A stretch of 47,131 nt of DNA from positions 1 to 47,131 of the forward strand of contig JAVHQT010000033.1 of NCBI GenBank assembly GCA_036171275.1, given 5' to 3'. The stretch comes from PALSA-1006 sp036171275. GTDB lineage: Bacteria; Pseudomonadota; Gammaproteobacteria; Burkholderiales; Gallionellaceae. The stretch's first letter is position 1; each line of letters opens with the position of its first letter. A program made the translations under genes and the position numbers. This document shows, in pieces, positions 34,785 to 43,189 of this stretch. The notes beneath the pieces are model-generated. The model had not been told where the DNA came from. It searched no databases and saw only the letters and a program-made list of their open reading frames with translations.

Positions 34785-35402
34785 TTAGCGCGCTTGCGCT
34801 GCGCCGCGAAGTTCGTGATAACGGGCTTTATCGGCGGCAAAGCGAGCGGAAATTTTTGCTGATTCGTGTTCGCTTTGCGTAACTTGTTCTTGCAACTTCA
34901 GTACTTTTTCTGCGCCACTGCTAATGGCGTTTATTAAATTCGGCGGAATGGTTTGTTGACGGCCTAACAAACCGGCTTCTTGTTTACGCAGTTCGGCCAA
35001 TGAAGCGGCAGCAGATTTGAGCAATTGATTGAGGCTGTTCAGTCGCGCTTCAATTTGCTGCAAGTTCCGGTCACGCGCCAAATCAATTTCATGTTCATTG
35101 CTAAACGTGTTGAGCAAAGTTGAATCGCGGCGATTCGTTTCTATCTCAGCGGCGTGTACAGACTGCTGTTGTTGCTCTGCCGTCTTTTTTGCGCGTAATT
35201 CTTCAGCAGTCAATTGATGCGCACCATGCTCCCGCGTGCCTTTTTCGGTGTATCGAATCACATTGCTATTGGCGTATTCCGGAGGCAGGGTGTCGCCGCA
35301 TTGTCGCTGATTATTATTATCAGTCCAGCATTTGACTTTTGCGTGTGCTAACAGTGGCAAACAGAGTAGTAAAAAAATACATAACGCTTTAATTTTATTC
35401 AT
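34785..35402 (-). CDS. Periplasmic DUF4124-type protein with coiled coil
   Basis: The 205-residue protein has a signal peptide (hydrophobic 5-19, cleavage likely after AHA near 21), followed by KVKCWTDNNNQRQCGDTLPP (22-41). This two-cysteine motif is the hallmark of DUF4124 domains, thought to form a small disulfide-linked periplasmic fold. The remainder is a long Gln/Glu/Ala-rich helical coiled coil (about 62-205). Function is unknown. Its ATG overlaps the pyrE stop by 8 bp, so it is translationally coupled to pyrE, a surprising partner for a periplasmic protein. Repeat copy B abuts its stop. Confidence 0.75.
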   Translation of the reverse strand: MNKIKALCIFLLLCLPLLAHAKVKCWTDNNNQRQCGDTLPPEYANSNVIRYTEKGTREHGAHQLTAEELRAKKTAEQQQQSVHAAEIETNRRDSTLLNTFSNEHEIDLARDRNLQQIEARLNSLNQLLKSAAASLAELRKQEAGLLGRQQTIPPNLINAISSGAEKVLKLQEQVTQSEHESAKISARFAADKARYHELRGAAQAR

Positions 35403-36042
35403 TATTTACCCCATATTGAGTGCGATAGGCTTGCACGGCACTTAAATTCTGCTGCAACGCGCTTTCTGAACTTAAAAAGCCGAGCAAGTCATCCAAAGCG
35501 GCGATGGAAATAACGGGCACTTGATAATCACGCCGTACTTCTTGCACGGCGGACAATTCGCCTTGCCCGCGCTCCATGCGATCTAAGGCAATCACTACGC
35601 CGCACGGTGTTGCGCCCGCTGCGCGAATCAATTCGATGGATTCTCGCACCGACGTGCCTGCGGAAATCACATCATCAATAATCAACACGCGCCCAGCCAG
35701 CTTCGCACCGACGGTATTGCCGCCTTCGCCGTGGTCTTTGGCTTCTTTGCGATTAAAACAATACGGCAGGTTGCGACCTTGTTCTGCCAAGGCAATCGAG
35801 GTGCCCGCCACCAGTGGAATGCCTTTGTAAGCGGGGCCAAATAGCATGTCGAACTCAATGTCGGCGGCGAGAATGGCTTGCGCATAAAACTGGCACAATT
35901 CGCGCAAAGCTGCGCCATCTTGGAATAAACCGGAGTTGAAAAAATAAGGCGATAAGCGTCCCGCTTTGGTTTGAAATTCACCGAAACGCAATACGTTTTG
36001 TGCCACGGCGAAGCGGATAAAATCTTGACGGTAAGCGTGCAT
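35395..36042 (-). CDS. pyrE: Orotate phosphoribosyltransferase
   Basis: PyrE joins orotate to PRPP in UMP synthesis. From the ATG at 36042 it is 215 residues, with TKAGRLSPYFFNSGLF (25-40), FGPAYKGIPLV (68-78), the flexible catalytic loop FNRKEAKDHGEGG (96-108) and the PRPP motif VLIIDDVISAGTS (119-131). An earlier ATG (36066) would add eight residues and reach into the divergent xth leader; both starts are possible. It is divergent from xth, with 76 bp between the chosen starts. Confidence 0.95.
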   Translation of the reverse strand: MHAYRQDFIRFAVAQNVLRFGEFQTKAGRLSPYFFNSGLFQDGAALRELCQFYAQAILAADIEFDMLFGPAYKGIPLVAGTSIALAEQGRNLPYCFNRKEAKDHGEGGNTVGAKLAGRVLIIDDVISAGTSVRESIELIRAAGATPCGVVIALDRMERGQGELSAVQEVRRDYQVPVISIAALDDLLGFLSSESALQQNLSAVQAYRTQYGVNNE

Positions 36043-36118
36043 GAAAGCTCCAAAAATCAACGGCATTGTCTGCGAGGGTGCGCATTATAATGCCGCCCTT
36101 CCTTGTTCGAGAAAAATC

Positions 36119-36883
36119 ATGCGCCTCATTTCTTTAAATTTAAATGGCATTCGTTCAGCGTTTAGCAAAGGGTTGGCGGATTGGTTGGCACAGCAAAATG
36201 CGGATGTCGTCTGCGTGCAAGAGCTGAAAGCGCAAGCGGCGGACATGACTCCGGAGATGTTGGCGGTTCATGCGTATCACGGTTATTTTCATTACGCGGA
36301 GAAAAAAGGTTACAGCGGCGTGGGCATTTATAGTCGGCAGCCCGCAGATTCGATTATTGAAGGGTTGGGTTTGCCGGAGTTTGATTGCGAAGGGCGTTAT
36401 CTGGAAGCGCGTTGGGGAAATTTAAGTGTGGTGTCGCTGTATTTGCCTTCTGGGAGTAGTGGTGAAGAGCGGCAAGCGGTGAAATTCAAGATGATGGCGG
36501 CGTTATTGCCGCATTTGGCAGCGTTAAAAGCCAGCGGGCGTGAGGTGATTGTTTGCGGTGATTGGAACATCGCGCACACCGAAAAAGATTTGAAAAACTG
36601 GAAAGGCAATAAAAAGAATTCTGGTTTTTTGCCAGAAGAGCGGGCTTGGATGACGCAATTATTGAGCGAAGTGGGTTGGATAGACGCTTACCGCCAACTG
36701 CATCCGGAACGCGAAGATTACACGTGGTGGTCGAATCGCGGTCAGGCGTGGGCAAAAGATGTTGGCTGGCGCTTGGATTATCAAATTTGCACGCCGTCCG
36801 TTGCCGCCAAGGCGCAAAGTTGCAGCATTTATAAACAGCAACGTTTTTCCGATCACGCGCCGTTTATCGTCGATTATGCGTGA
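36119..36883 (+). CDS. xth: Exodeoxyribonuclease III / AP endonuclease
   Basis: This enzyme cuts DNA at abasic sites and degrades duplex DNA from 3' ends in base-excision repair. From the ATG at 36119 it has 254 residues with the expected motifs: SLNLNGIRSA (5-14), the metal ligand E35 in VCVQELKAQ, GDWNIAHTEKDLKNWKGN (147-164, with D148 and N150), RLDYQIC and the terminal SDHAPFIVDYA (D245, H246). A longer frame to 36041 lies within the pyrE start region and is rejected. Its end overlaps convergent gshA by 10 bp. Confidence 0.94.
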   Translation: MRLISLNLNGIRSAFSKGLADWLAQQNADVVCVQELKAQAADMTPEMLAVHAYHGYFHYAEKKGYSGVGIYSRQPADSIIEGLGLPEFDCEGRYLEARWGNLSVVSLYLPSGSSGEERQAVKFKMMAALLPHLAALKASGREVIVCGDWNIAHTEKDLKNWKGNKKNSGFLPEERAWMTQLLSEVGWIDAYRQLHPEREDYTWWSNRGQAWAKDVGWRLDYQICTPSVAAKAQSCSIYKQQRFSDHAPFIVDYA

Positions 36884-38154
36884 TGCGCTTGCATGGCTTC
36901 TAACTCCAACGAAGCCGCGAGCATTGCCAGCCGCGCCACCACGCCGTAGGCATAAAAACGATTTGGCGTATCGTCCGGTGCGCAATCGGGATTAGGTACA
37001 GTGCAACACGCTTCAAATGCCAGTGCCTCAAAGCGCATTCCTGGCGCATTGAGATTTTCATCGATGCCGCGTTCGGTATGTACTCGGTAAAATCCGCCCA
37101 CTACATGGCGGTCAATCATGTACACCACCGGTTCTGCCACTGCACCTTCTAGGTCCTCAAAGGTGTAAACCCCTTCTTGCACCAAAACGTTCGATACGTG
37201 CAGACCTTCTTTGACCACGGCCATTTTGTTGCGTTGTTTGCGGTTGAGTTCGCGCACTTCGCTGGCATCTTTCACCGTCATAATGCCCATTCCATAGGTG
37301 CCTGCGTCCGCTTTGACGATAACAAAGGGGGTTTGCTTCACGCCATATTCTGCATATTTAACCCGAATCTGTTGCAGCACTTCATCCACCCGCGCTGCCA
37401 AACATTCTTCACCCAAACGCTCATGAAAGTTAATTTGATTGCATACCGCGAAATAGGGGTCAATCAACCACGGGTCAATGTCTAACAAAGCTGAAAACCG
37501 TTGCGCTACCTGACTGTAGGCGGCGAAATGGGCCGATTTTCGCCGAGCATACCAACCCGCTTCCAGCGGCGGCAACACGGTTTGTTCCAAATTTTTAAGA
37601 ATTTCTGGTACGCCGGCTGATAAGTCATTATTCAGCAAAATCACGCACGGGTCGAAATTGGCCACGCCGAGCCGATTACCAATTCTTTGCAACGGCTCTA
37701 AAATCAGCGAACTGCCGTTAGTGAGCACCAACGTTGTTGGTTCGGTAATCTCTGCCAACAGCGAACCGACGCGCACGCGCATTCCGGCTTGTTTCAAAAT
37801 CGTCACCAGTTGCGCTACATTTTGCAAATAAAACTGATTACGCGTGTGATTTTCAGGAATCAACAGCACGCCGCGCGCTTCAGGACACACTTTTTCTACC
37901 GCACTTTGCATCGCCAACACACACAGCGGCATAAAGTCGGCATTCAAATTATTAAAACCACCGGGGAATAAATTAGTATCGACCGGCGCAAGTTTAAAGC
38001 CACTATTGCGCAAATCGACGGAAGAATAAAACGGGGGAGTGTGTTCCAACCATTGTTGACGAAACCAGTGCTCGATAGTCGGTTGCGCGGTCAGAATATG
38101 TTGCTCCAACGCCAGCAAAGGACCTTTTAACGCGGTAGTAAGATGCGGAACCAT
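36874..38154 (-). CDS. gshA: Glutamate-cysteine ligase, ATP-grasp-like type
   Basis: This enzyme forms gamma-glutamylcysteine, the first step of glutathione synthesis. The 426-residue protein does not look like enterobacterial GshA but like the separate family first noted in Acidithiobacillus, found in betaproteobacteria. It contains SVDLRNSGFKLAPVDTNLFP then GGFNNL (about 45-69), FVIVKADAGTYGMGIMTV (near 275-292) and VQEGVYTFEDLEGAVAEPVV (near 325-344), in keeping with an ATP-grasp fold. gshB is not in the window. It is convergent with xth (10-bp overlap) and lies downstream of the M48 gene on the same strand, after 125 bp. Confidence 0.88.
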   Translation of the reverse strand: MVPHLTTALKGPLLALEQHILTAQPTIEHWFRQQWLEHTPPFYSSVDLRNSGFKLAPVDTNLFPGGFNNLNADFMPLCVLAMQSAVEKVCPEARGVLLIPENHTRNQFYLQNVAQLVTILKQAGMRVRVGSLLAEITEPTTLVLTNGSSLILEPLQRIGNRLGVANFDPCVILLNNDLSAGVPEILKNLEQTVLPPLEAGWYARRKSAHFAAYSQVAQRFSALLDIDPWLIDPYFAVCNQINFHERLGEECLAARVDEVLQQIRVKYAEYGVKQTPFVIVKADAGTYGMGIMTVKDASEVRELNRKQRNKMAVVKEGLHVSNVLVQEGVYTFEDLEGAVAEPVVYMIDRHVVGGFYRVHTERGIDENLNAPGMRFEALAFEACCTVPNPDCAPDDTPNRFYAYGVVARLAMLAASLELEAMQAHHA

Positions 38155-38279
38155 AAATCAATCCATCTAAAAAGTAAGCGTGCATTCTAGCTTATCGCAC
38201 CGGCGAACAAGCGCTTGATTGGATAAATCGGCGTTGCGCCATCGATTCATACCGCTAACACGGATAATCAATCGGTGCT

Positions 38280-39227
38280 TTACTTAAGCCGATAAAAGCG
38301 TTGCGCAAGGGTTTCGCCTTGAATTCGATCAAAGCGTTCACCCATGCTTTGCGACAATTTATCCAGCCGTTCTTCCGGTAGCGGGTGCGTTTTAAAGAGT
38401 AAAGCCACGGCGTTTTCATCGTTGGCGGAATGGTCAATCAACTGCAATACGCTAGGTAAGCCATACGCGTCGTAGCCGGCGCGGGTCACCAGCACAACAC
38501 TGATGCTGTCCGCTTCAAATTCAGCCCCTTTGTCCAAAGCGCGCGACATTATTTCCGCACCACTGCCGATTACTTTTTGCACAGCTTCATTATTACCAAC
38601 TTGCTGAGTCAGCGTTTGGCTGCCGGCAGCGAGTAATTTGCTTTGCTGCAAAATTTTTAAATGATGTTTACGAATCACATGGCCAATTTCGTGCCCTAAC
38701 ACGCCCGCCAATTCCGACTCGTTTTGCAACAATTTATACAACCCTTTTGTGACAAAAATATAGCCGCCCGGCATGGCAAAAGCGTTGAGATCGGTCGAGT
38801 CAATCACACCGAAATGCCAAGGCAAATCAGGGCGTTCACTTTGATTCGCAACCCAGCGCCCCACTTTATTGACATAGCGTTGCAATGGTGCATCGTTCAC
38901 CAAGGCAGCCGCACCCAATAAATTGCCGGCAATTTGTCGCCCAAGCGCAATTTCTTCCGTTTGCGTTGGCCCAGCCACGTCTTTGATTACCCCTATTGCC
39001 GCCGGACTAACCGGTAATTGCTGAATTAGCTGGGTGGGTTCTTGGTGAAGTTGCTGTTGTTGCAAGCGAATGCGTTGTTGCTCTTCTTCTATCTTTCGTT
39101 GCGCTTGTTGCAGCTCTTGCTGGTGTTGCTGTACCTGAGATTGTAACGCGCCAAAATCAAACGCTACCGCTGGAGCAACGATGGATAACGTTGCGCATAA
39201 AATTGCTAACCTATTGATTATATTCAT
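38280..39227 (-). CDS. Periplasmic M48 family zinc metalloprotease
   Basis: The 315-residue protein has a signal peptide (about 1-22, ending VAPAVA), then a Gln/Glu-rich coiled coil (about 27-72). The M48 peptidase domain carries HEIGHVIRKHH (179-189; zinc ligands H179 and H183) and the third-ligand region GAEFEAD (234-240). No lipobox cysteine is seen, so it is probably soluble in the periplasm, akin to LoiP/BepA-type quality-control proteases. An earlier frame start (39335) would run back through the SH3 gene; the ATG at 39227 has AAGGATA before it. It is the third gene of the CHASE2-SH3-M48 operon, 10 bp after the SH3 gene. Confidence 0.9.
   Translation of the reverse strand: MNIINRLAILCATLSIVAPAVAFDFGALQSQVQQHQQELQQAQRKIEEEQQRIRLQQQQLHQEPTQLIQQLPVSPAAIGVIKDVAGPTQTEEIALGRQIAGNLLGAAALVNDAPLQRYVNKVGRWVANQSERPDLPWHFGVIDSTDLNAFAMPGGYIFVTKGLYKLLQNESELAGVLGHEIGHVIRKHHLKILQQSKLLAAGSQTLTQQVGNNEAVQKVIGSGAEIMSRALDKGAEFEADSISVVLVTRAGYDAYGLPSVLQLIDHSANDENAVALLFKTHPLPEERLDKLSQSMGERFDRIQGETLAQRFYRLK
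39214..39224 (+). repeat. TTGATTATATT motif, copy 4
   Basis: Exact 11-mer lying inside the first codons of the minus-strand M48 gene (it encodes the NIIN after the initiator Met). The minus-strand bases AATATAATCAATAGGTTA are shared with the leader of the CHASE2 gene (copy 5). Confidence 0.5.
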
Positions 39228-39237
39228 ATATTTATCC

Positions 39238-39735
39238 TTATTTTGGCACTGGCAGATAATCGAATTGTCGCGCCCGCAACGGGGCTTCGCTGGCAAACTG
39301 TTGGGCTTGCGTCGCGGAAACGCCATAGCTCTCAACTAAAGTAAGCTGTTGTAGATTAAACGTGGCGCTGCGCAATTCTTCTTCGCTCAAACCACGAATT
39401 CCTGTGGTGGCGACGATTTTTCCCGTGCCTGCACGTCCAGAGGCAAGGCTTAATAAGCCATTAGCCGGATTGGATTTTTTAGCTACATTGCCACTGCGAA
39501 TGCTTAACATTCGCACCCAGCCAGTGTTTTTTGTGCGTTTAATTTGCAGCCAACCACCTTGGCGATTCAAAATAGTTACCTTCTCATTCAAAGTCAATTT
39601 CCCTAAAGATTTAGCATCGCCAAACGGTTGAGCTCGAATATCGTCAACTTTTAGGGCGACACCGAATTCCGACGCCAGCGCCCCGGAGATCAGCAAATAA
39701 CACAGCACAGTCAGACTAATTTTTAATTTAAACAT
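39238..39735 (-). CDS. Secreted SH3-domain protein
   Basis: The 165-residue protein has a signal peptide (hydrophobic 7-19, ending ALA near 21), then a bacterial SH3 (SH3b) domain at about 25-80 with VKVDDIRAQPFGDAKSLGKL-like features (KVDDIRAQPFGD, TLNEKVTILNRQGGWLQIK, NTGWVRMLSI). Such domains often bind cell-wall peptides. The C-terminal part (EEELRSATFNLQQLTLVESY, split family-like block near 118-137) is unassigned but looks conserved. Its ATG abuts the CHASE2 stop with no gap (TAA then ATG), and M48 follows after 10 bp. Confidence 0.82.
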   Translation of the reverse strand: MFKLKISLTVLCYLLISGALASEFGVALKVDDIRAQPFGDAKSLGKLTLNEKVTILNRQGGWLQIKRTKNTGWVRMLSIRSGNVAKKSNPANGLLSLASGRAGTGKIVATTGIRGLSEEELRSATFNLQQLTLVESYGVSATQAQQFASEAPLRARQFDYLPVPK

Positions 39736-41439
39736 TTACCCACGCTCCTGTTCTTTTTCCCACGCTAAAATCGCTTCCGCAAATAAAATTCTCCAACTTG
39801 ATTTGGCTTTTGCGCCACCGGCAATGCTGCCTTGATAGGTAAACCAAGCGGCAACATTGTCTGGTTTGGCTAAATTTTTACGAAGCAAATGCGGCAATAA
39901 GGTCAGCACAGCATCCCGGTCGGCCAAAATCCGTGTTTGCGAAGCTTCATCATTTGCATCTGCCACCCACGAGACGGAGAAGGTGTATTCCAACAAATCC
40001 CACACGCCTTTTTGCACGCCTTTAATTACTTCAACGCTTTTTAGTTCTGAGCCACTTTGCTCTAAGCCATTGCGAATACGCTCTAACGCGACATCAACCA
40101 TGAGATTTTGCGAACCATCCAAGCGAATCAGTAAAATCGTGCCGCGTAACACACCGCCGCGCTCTAACGAGACCCGCACCATGTTTTGCTCCAGTGCTTT
40201 GGACGTGCCAGAGGCGTAAACGCGCGACAGGGTAAAGTAAGCAATCGCTAAGGCAACCGGTCCGGTTAAGTTGATGTAAGTATTGCTAAAATTGATGCTG
40301 GCGTAAGAAATGCCGATCAAAATAAACTGTGCCAAACCGAATAAACGATCGACTTTATCGCGTCCAACATTGCGATAAAACGCCCAAGCCGACACCCAGA
40401 CCAGTAGCAAGCTGAGCAGTAAATACGCTAATTTCGCTTCTGGAAAACGCAAGTAATCGGCGTGTTTCATATTATCAATCGCCGTTGCCAAAATTTCCAC
40501 GCCCTGATGGGTTGCACTCATCGGCGTCGGCTTGCTGTCAAATAGGCTTGGTGCGGTGGAACCAATAATGACAATTTTGCCTTTGAATTCATCGTGCGGG
40601 CGGGTTTTGTTTTTGCGCGCCATGTCGGTAAAAACATCGCTAAAACTAACATAAGGATACGAAAAAGGTTTACCGCGCCAATTCAACAATACTTCTTTGG
40701 CCGGCGCCGCTGGCCAACCTTGTTCACTGGCTAAGCGTGCGGGCAAGGAAGGAATTTTCCAGCCGTAATCGTCACGATAAACCTGATACCGCCGGGCTGT
40801 TCCATCAACATCCGGATAAATGTTACTCAGCCCAATTCGACCACTTTGCAACGCAGCAGCAAAATGCGGCAAGACCACAGCCACGGTTGCGTTCGGATCG
40901 GCGTGCGCTAACGCAGTGACGCCGGGAATCATGGACGGTTTGATTTCGCTGAGCGCGTCGCTTTTAGCATCGAGCCGCAGTAAGGGAAAAAAGGTATTTC
41001 CGGTCGCCGCAATGGCGTTGTTGAAATAGGTATCGCTTTCCGCGTTATAAATATCGGCATCGCTAAACAAAATATCAAACACGACTGCTTGCGGCTGTTG
41101 TTTTTCAAGCTGCTCTAAAAACTCGCCCAGCACTTGGCGCGGCCACGGCCAACGGCCATAGTCTTTCGCCATCGCAGCCAAACTTGCCTCGTTAATATCC
41201 ACAATCACAATATCGGGGTCAGGCTTAGGCGGGTTGATGCGGTAACGCACCATCATGTCAAACGCGCCCTGACGCATTTCTTGCGTGATATGCAAAACAG
41301 CCGTGTCTGCCAGCGCAAACACGCTAAAAATGACTGCCAAATACAGATAAAAGTTTTTCTTCCAGCGGCGCGCCAGCACGGCATAAAACAGCACAAAGGC
41401 TTGTCGAATTGAATTGATAACGAGCAAATAGGTTTTCAT
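39736..41439 (-). CDS. CHASE2-domain membrane sensor with an unassigned cytosolic domain
   Basis: The 567-residue protein has an N-terminal transmembrane helix (about 30-49) and a large periplasmic CHASE2 domain (about 50-330; DIVIVDINEASLAAM at 76-90, GRWPWPR, VVFDILFSD at 119-127, GKIVIIGSTA at 287-296). Three membrane helices follow (about 336-355, 367-384, 389-404). CHASE2 normally feeds a cyclase, kinase or GGDEF domain; here the last 157 residues contain no such motif. That tail has an LIRLDGSQNLMVDVALERIR-like patch and may be a new output. It is first of three tightly linked genes with SH3 and M48 proteins, suggesting envelope sensing. Confidence 0.85.
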   Translation of the reverse strand: MKTYLLVINSIRQAFVLFYAVLARRWKKNFYLYLAVIFSVFALADTAVLHITQEMRQGAFDMMVRYRINPPKPDPDIVIVDINEASLAAMAKDYGRWPWPRQVLGEFLEQLEKQQPQAVVFDILFSDADIYNAESDTYFNNAIAATGNTFFPLLRLDAKSDALSEIKPSMIPGVTALAHADPNATVAVVLPHFAAALQSGRIGLSNIYPDVDGTARRYQVYRDDYGWKIPSLPARLASEQGWPAAPAKEVLLNWRGKPFSYPYVSFSDVFTDMARKNKTRPHDEFKGKIVIIGSTAPSLFDSKPTPMSATHQGVEILATAIDNMKHADYLRFPEAKLAYLLLSLLLVWVSAWAFYRNVGRDKVDRLFGLAQFILIGISYASINFSNTYINLTGPVALAIAYFTLSRVYASGTSKALEQNMVRVSLERGGVLRGTILLIRLDGSQNLMVDVALERIRNGLEQSGSELKSVEVIKGVQKGVWDLLEYTFSVSWVADANDEASQTRILADRDAVLTLLPHLLRKNLAKPDNVAAWFTYQGSIAGGAKAKSSWRILFAEAILAWEKEQERG

Positions 41440-41458
41440 TGGTATATTTTGTAACCTA

Positions 41459-41469
41459 TTGATTATATT
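41459..41469 (+). repeat. TTGATTATATT motif, copy 5
   Basis: Exact 11-mer 20 bp upstream of the CHASE2 ATG (minus-strand gene), followed by GATTATTT. The surrounding 18 bp match the start of the M48 gene (copy 4). Confidence 0.5.
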
Positions 41470-41530
41470 GATTATTTAAAAAAATTTCCCGCTTACGCGA
41501 GGATTACGGGTTGAAGAATTTAAATGCCGA

Positions 41531-41625
41531 GAGTCGTTCTAAACGCTGATTTATTTTAGCAGTGCCCTTTAGCCATTCTACCGACGCAGCGCGAAAGCCA
41601 GACTAAGCTTGCTAAGCTAAGGGCA
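41531..41625. repeat. Degenerate dispersed repeat, copy C
   Basis: TGATTTATTTTAGCAGTGCC and ACGCAGCGCGAAAGCCAGAC followed by TAAGCTTGCT resemble, in the same order, the right half of copy A and its flank at 1855-1925. The similarity is patchy. It lies in the 229-bp gap between pepA and the CHASE2 gene. Confidence 0.35.
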
Positions 41626-41668
41626 GGAAAGCGGTATGCGCCGGTACGATCCATCAGTCGGGGCGTTT

Positions 41669-43150
41669 TTAACTGGCGCGGTTAATCAAGTATTGCGTCA
41701 GCAACGGGACGGGGCGACCTGTTGAGCCTTTTTCTTTACCCGATTTCCAAGCTGTGCCGGCAATATCCAAGTGCGCCCAATGGTAATCTTGGGTAAACCG
41801 AGCGAGGAAACAGGCAGCGGTAATCGTGCCACCAGCGCGTCCACCGATGTTTTGCATATCGGCAAAATTGCTGTCCAGCAGCGCTTGATAATCTTCCCAT
41901 AGCGGCAATTGCCAAGCACGATCATGCGCTTGTTGTCCCGCCGCGAGCAGGTCTTGCGCCAGCTTTTCATCGTTGCTAAATAAGCCGCTGGCAACGCCGC
42001 CGAGCGCGATGACACATGCGCCGGTGAGGGTGGCGATGTCAATCACGGTATCAGGTTCAAACTTGGCGGAATAGGTCAGTGCGTCGCACAAAATCAGCCG
42101 ACCTTCGGCATCGGTATTTAAAATTTCGATGGTTTGTCCAGACATGCTCGTGACGATATCACCGGGTTTAGTGGCGACACCGGAAGGCATATTTTCGCAA
42201 GTTGGAATAACGCCGACCACATTCAGCTTCAACCCCATTTCGGCAATGGCTTGCAGCGTGCCCAACACGCTGGCAGCGCCACACATATCGTATTTCATTT
42301 CGTCCATTTCTGCGCCGGGCTTGAGCGAAATGCCGCCGGTGTCAAATGTAATGCCTTTACCGACGAGCACAATCGGTTTTTGTTTCTTGTCGCCGCCGCT
42401 GTACTCCAGCGTAATCAGCTTTCCTGGTTGTTCGCTGCCGCGCGTCACGGATAAAAATGAACCCATGCCGAGTTTTTGCAAATCTTTTTCTTCCAGCACG
42501 CTGGTTTGAATGCTTTTGTGGGCTTTTTCCAAAGCCAAAGCTTGGGCGGCAAGGTAACTGGGGGTGCAAATGTTGCTGGGTAAATTGCCTAGCGTTTTGG
42601 CGGCATCAATACCGTGCGCTGTTGCCACAGCCTGCTCAAGGGCTGTTTTCAGTACTGGGGTGGGTTTATTTTGGTAGGCAAAAGTAAGCTGTTTGAGCGT
42701 GGCGGGTTTGGCGGGTTTACTTTTTAATTCGTCGCAACGGAACGCCTGTTCGGTTGCGATAAACACCGCTTGTTTAAGCAGCCATTCCGCCGGCAATGAC
42801 GCATTTTCCTCTGGTAAATACAGCACCGCGTCTTTGGCTGCGGTGTTATTTAGCGCGCGAAACGTCGCCGCTAAAACGTCTAAGCTGGATTTTTGATTCG
42901 CTTCGCTGGCTTTACCCAGTCCAACTAACAAGATACGCTCGGCTGAAATGCCCGGCATTTTTTGCAATAAAACAGTCGAAGCCGTTTTTCCGCTCATGTC
43001 GCCCTGTGCAAGGACATCACTTAAAGCATGATCTGCCGCCTTATCCAGTTGCTGTGCCACTTCGGATAATCTACCACCTTGGTACACGCCGACCACTAAA
43101 CAGGCGCTCTTGACTTTTTCCGGACTGACTTGTTTTATGCTAAATTCCAT
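41669..43150 (-). CDS. pepA: Leucyl aminopeptidase (M17)
   Basis: This cytosolic two-metal aminopeptidase removes N-terminal residues. The 493-residue protein has the catalytic domain after about 170, with GKGITFDTGGISLKP (264-278; K265 and D270 as metal ligands), YDMCGAASVLG and the M17 signature NTDAEGRLIL (345-354). In several proteobacteria PepA also binds DNA for site-specific recombination and carAB control; that cannot be judged here. It is divergent from lptFG with 39 bp between starts, an arrangement widely conserved in proteobacteria. A GGAGAAAC ribosome site precedes the ATG. Confidence 0.95.
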   Translation of the reverse strand: MEFSIKQVSPEKVKSACLVVGVYQGGRLSEVAQQLDKAADHALSDVLAQGDMSGKTASTVLLQKMPGISAERILLVGLGKASEANQKSSLDVLAATFRALNNTAAKDAVLYLPEENASLPAEWLLKQAVFIATEQAFRCDELKSKPAKPATLKQLTFAYQNKPTPVLKTALEQAVATAHGIDAAKTLGNLPSNICTPSYLAAQALALEKAHKSIQTSVLEEKDLQKLGMGSFLSVTRGSEQPGKLITLEYSGGDKKQKPIVLVGKGITFDTGGISLKPGAEMDEMKYDMCGAASVLGTLQAIAEMGLKLNVVGVIPTCENMPSGVATKPGDIVTSMSGQTIEILNTDAEGRLILCDALTYSAKFEPDTVIDIATLTGACVIALGGVASGLFSNDEKLAQDLLAAGQQAHDRAWQLPLWEDYQALLDSNFADMQNIGGRAGGTITAACFLARFTQDYHWAHLDIAGTAWKSGKEKGSTGRPVPLLTQYLINRAS

Positions 43151-43189
43151 GTGTTTCTCCTTAACTCATTCATAAATATAAAAAAATCC

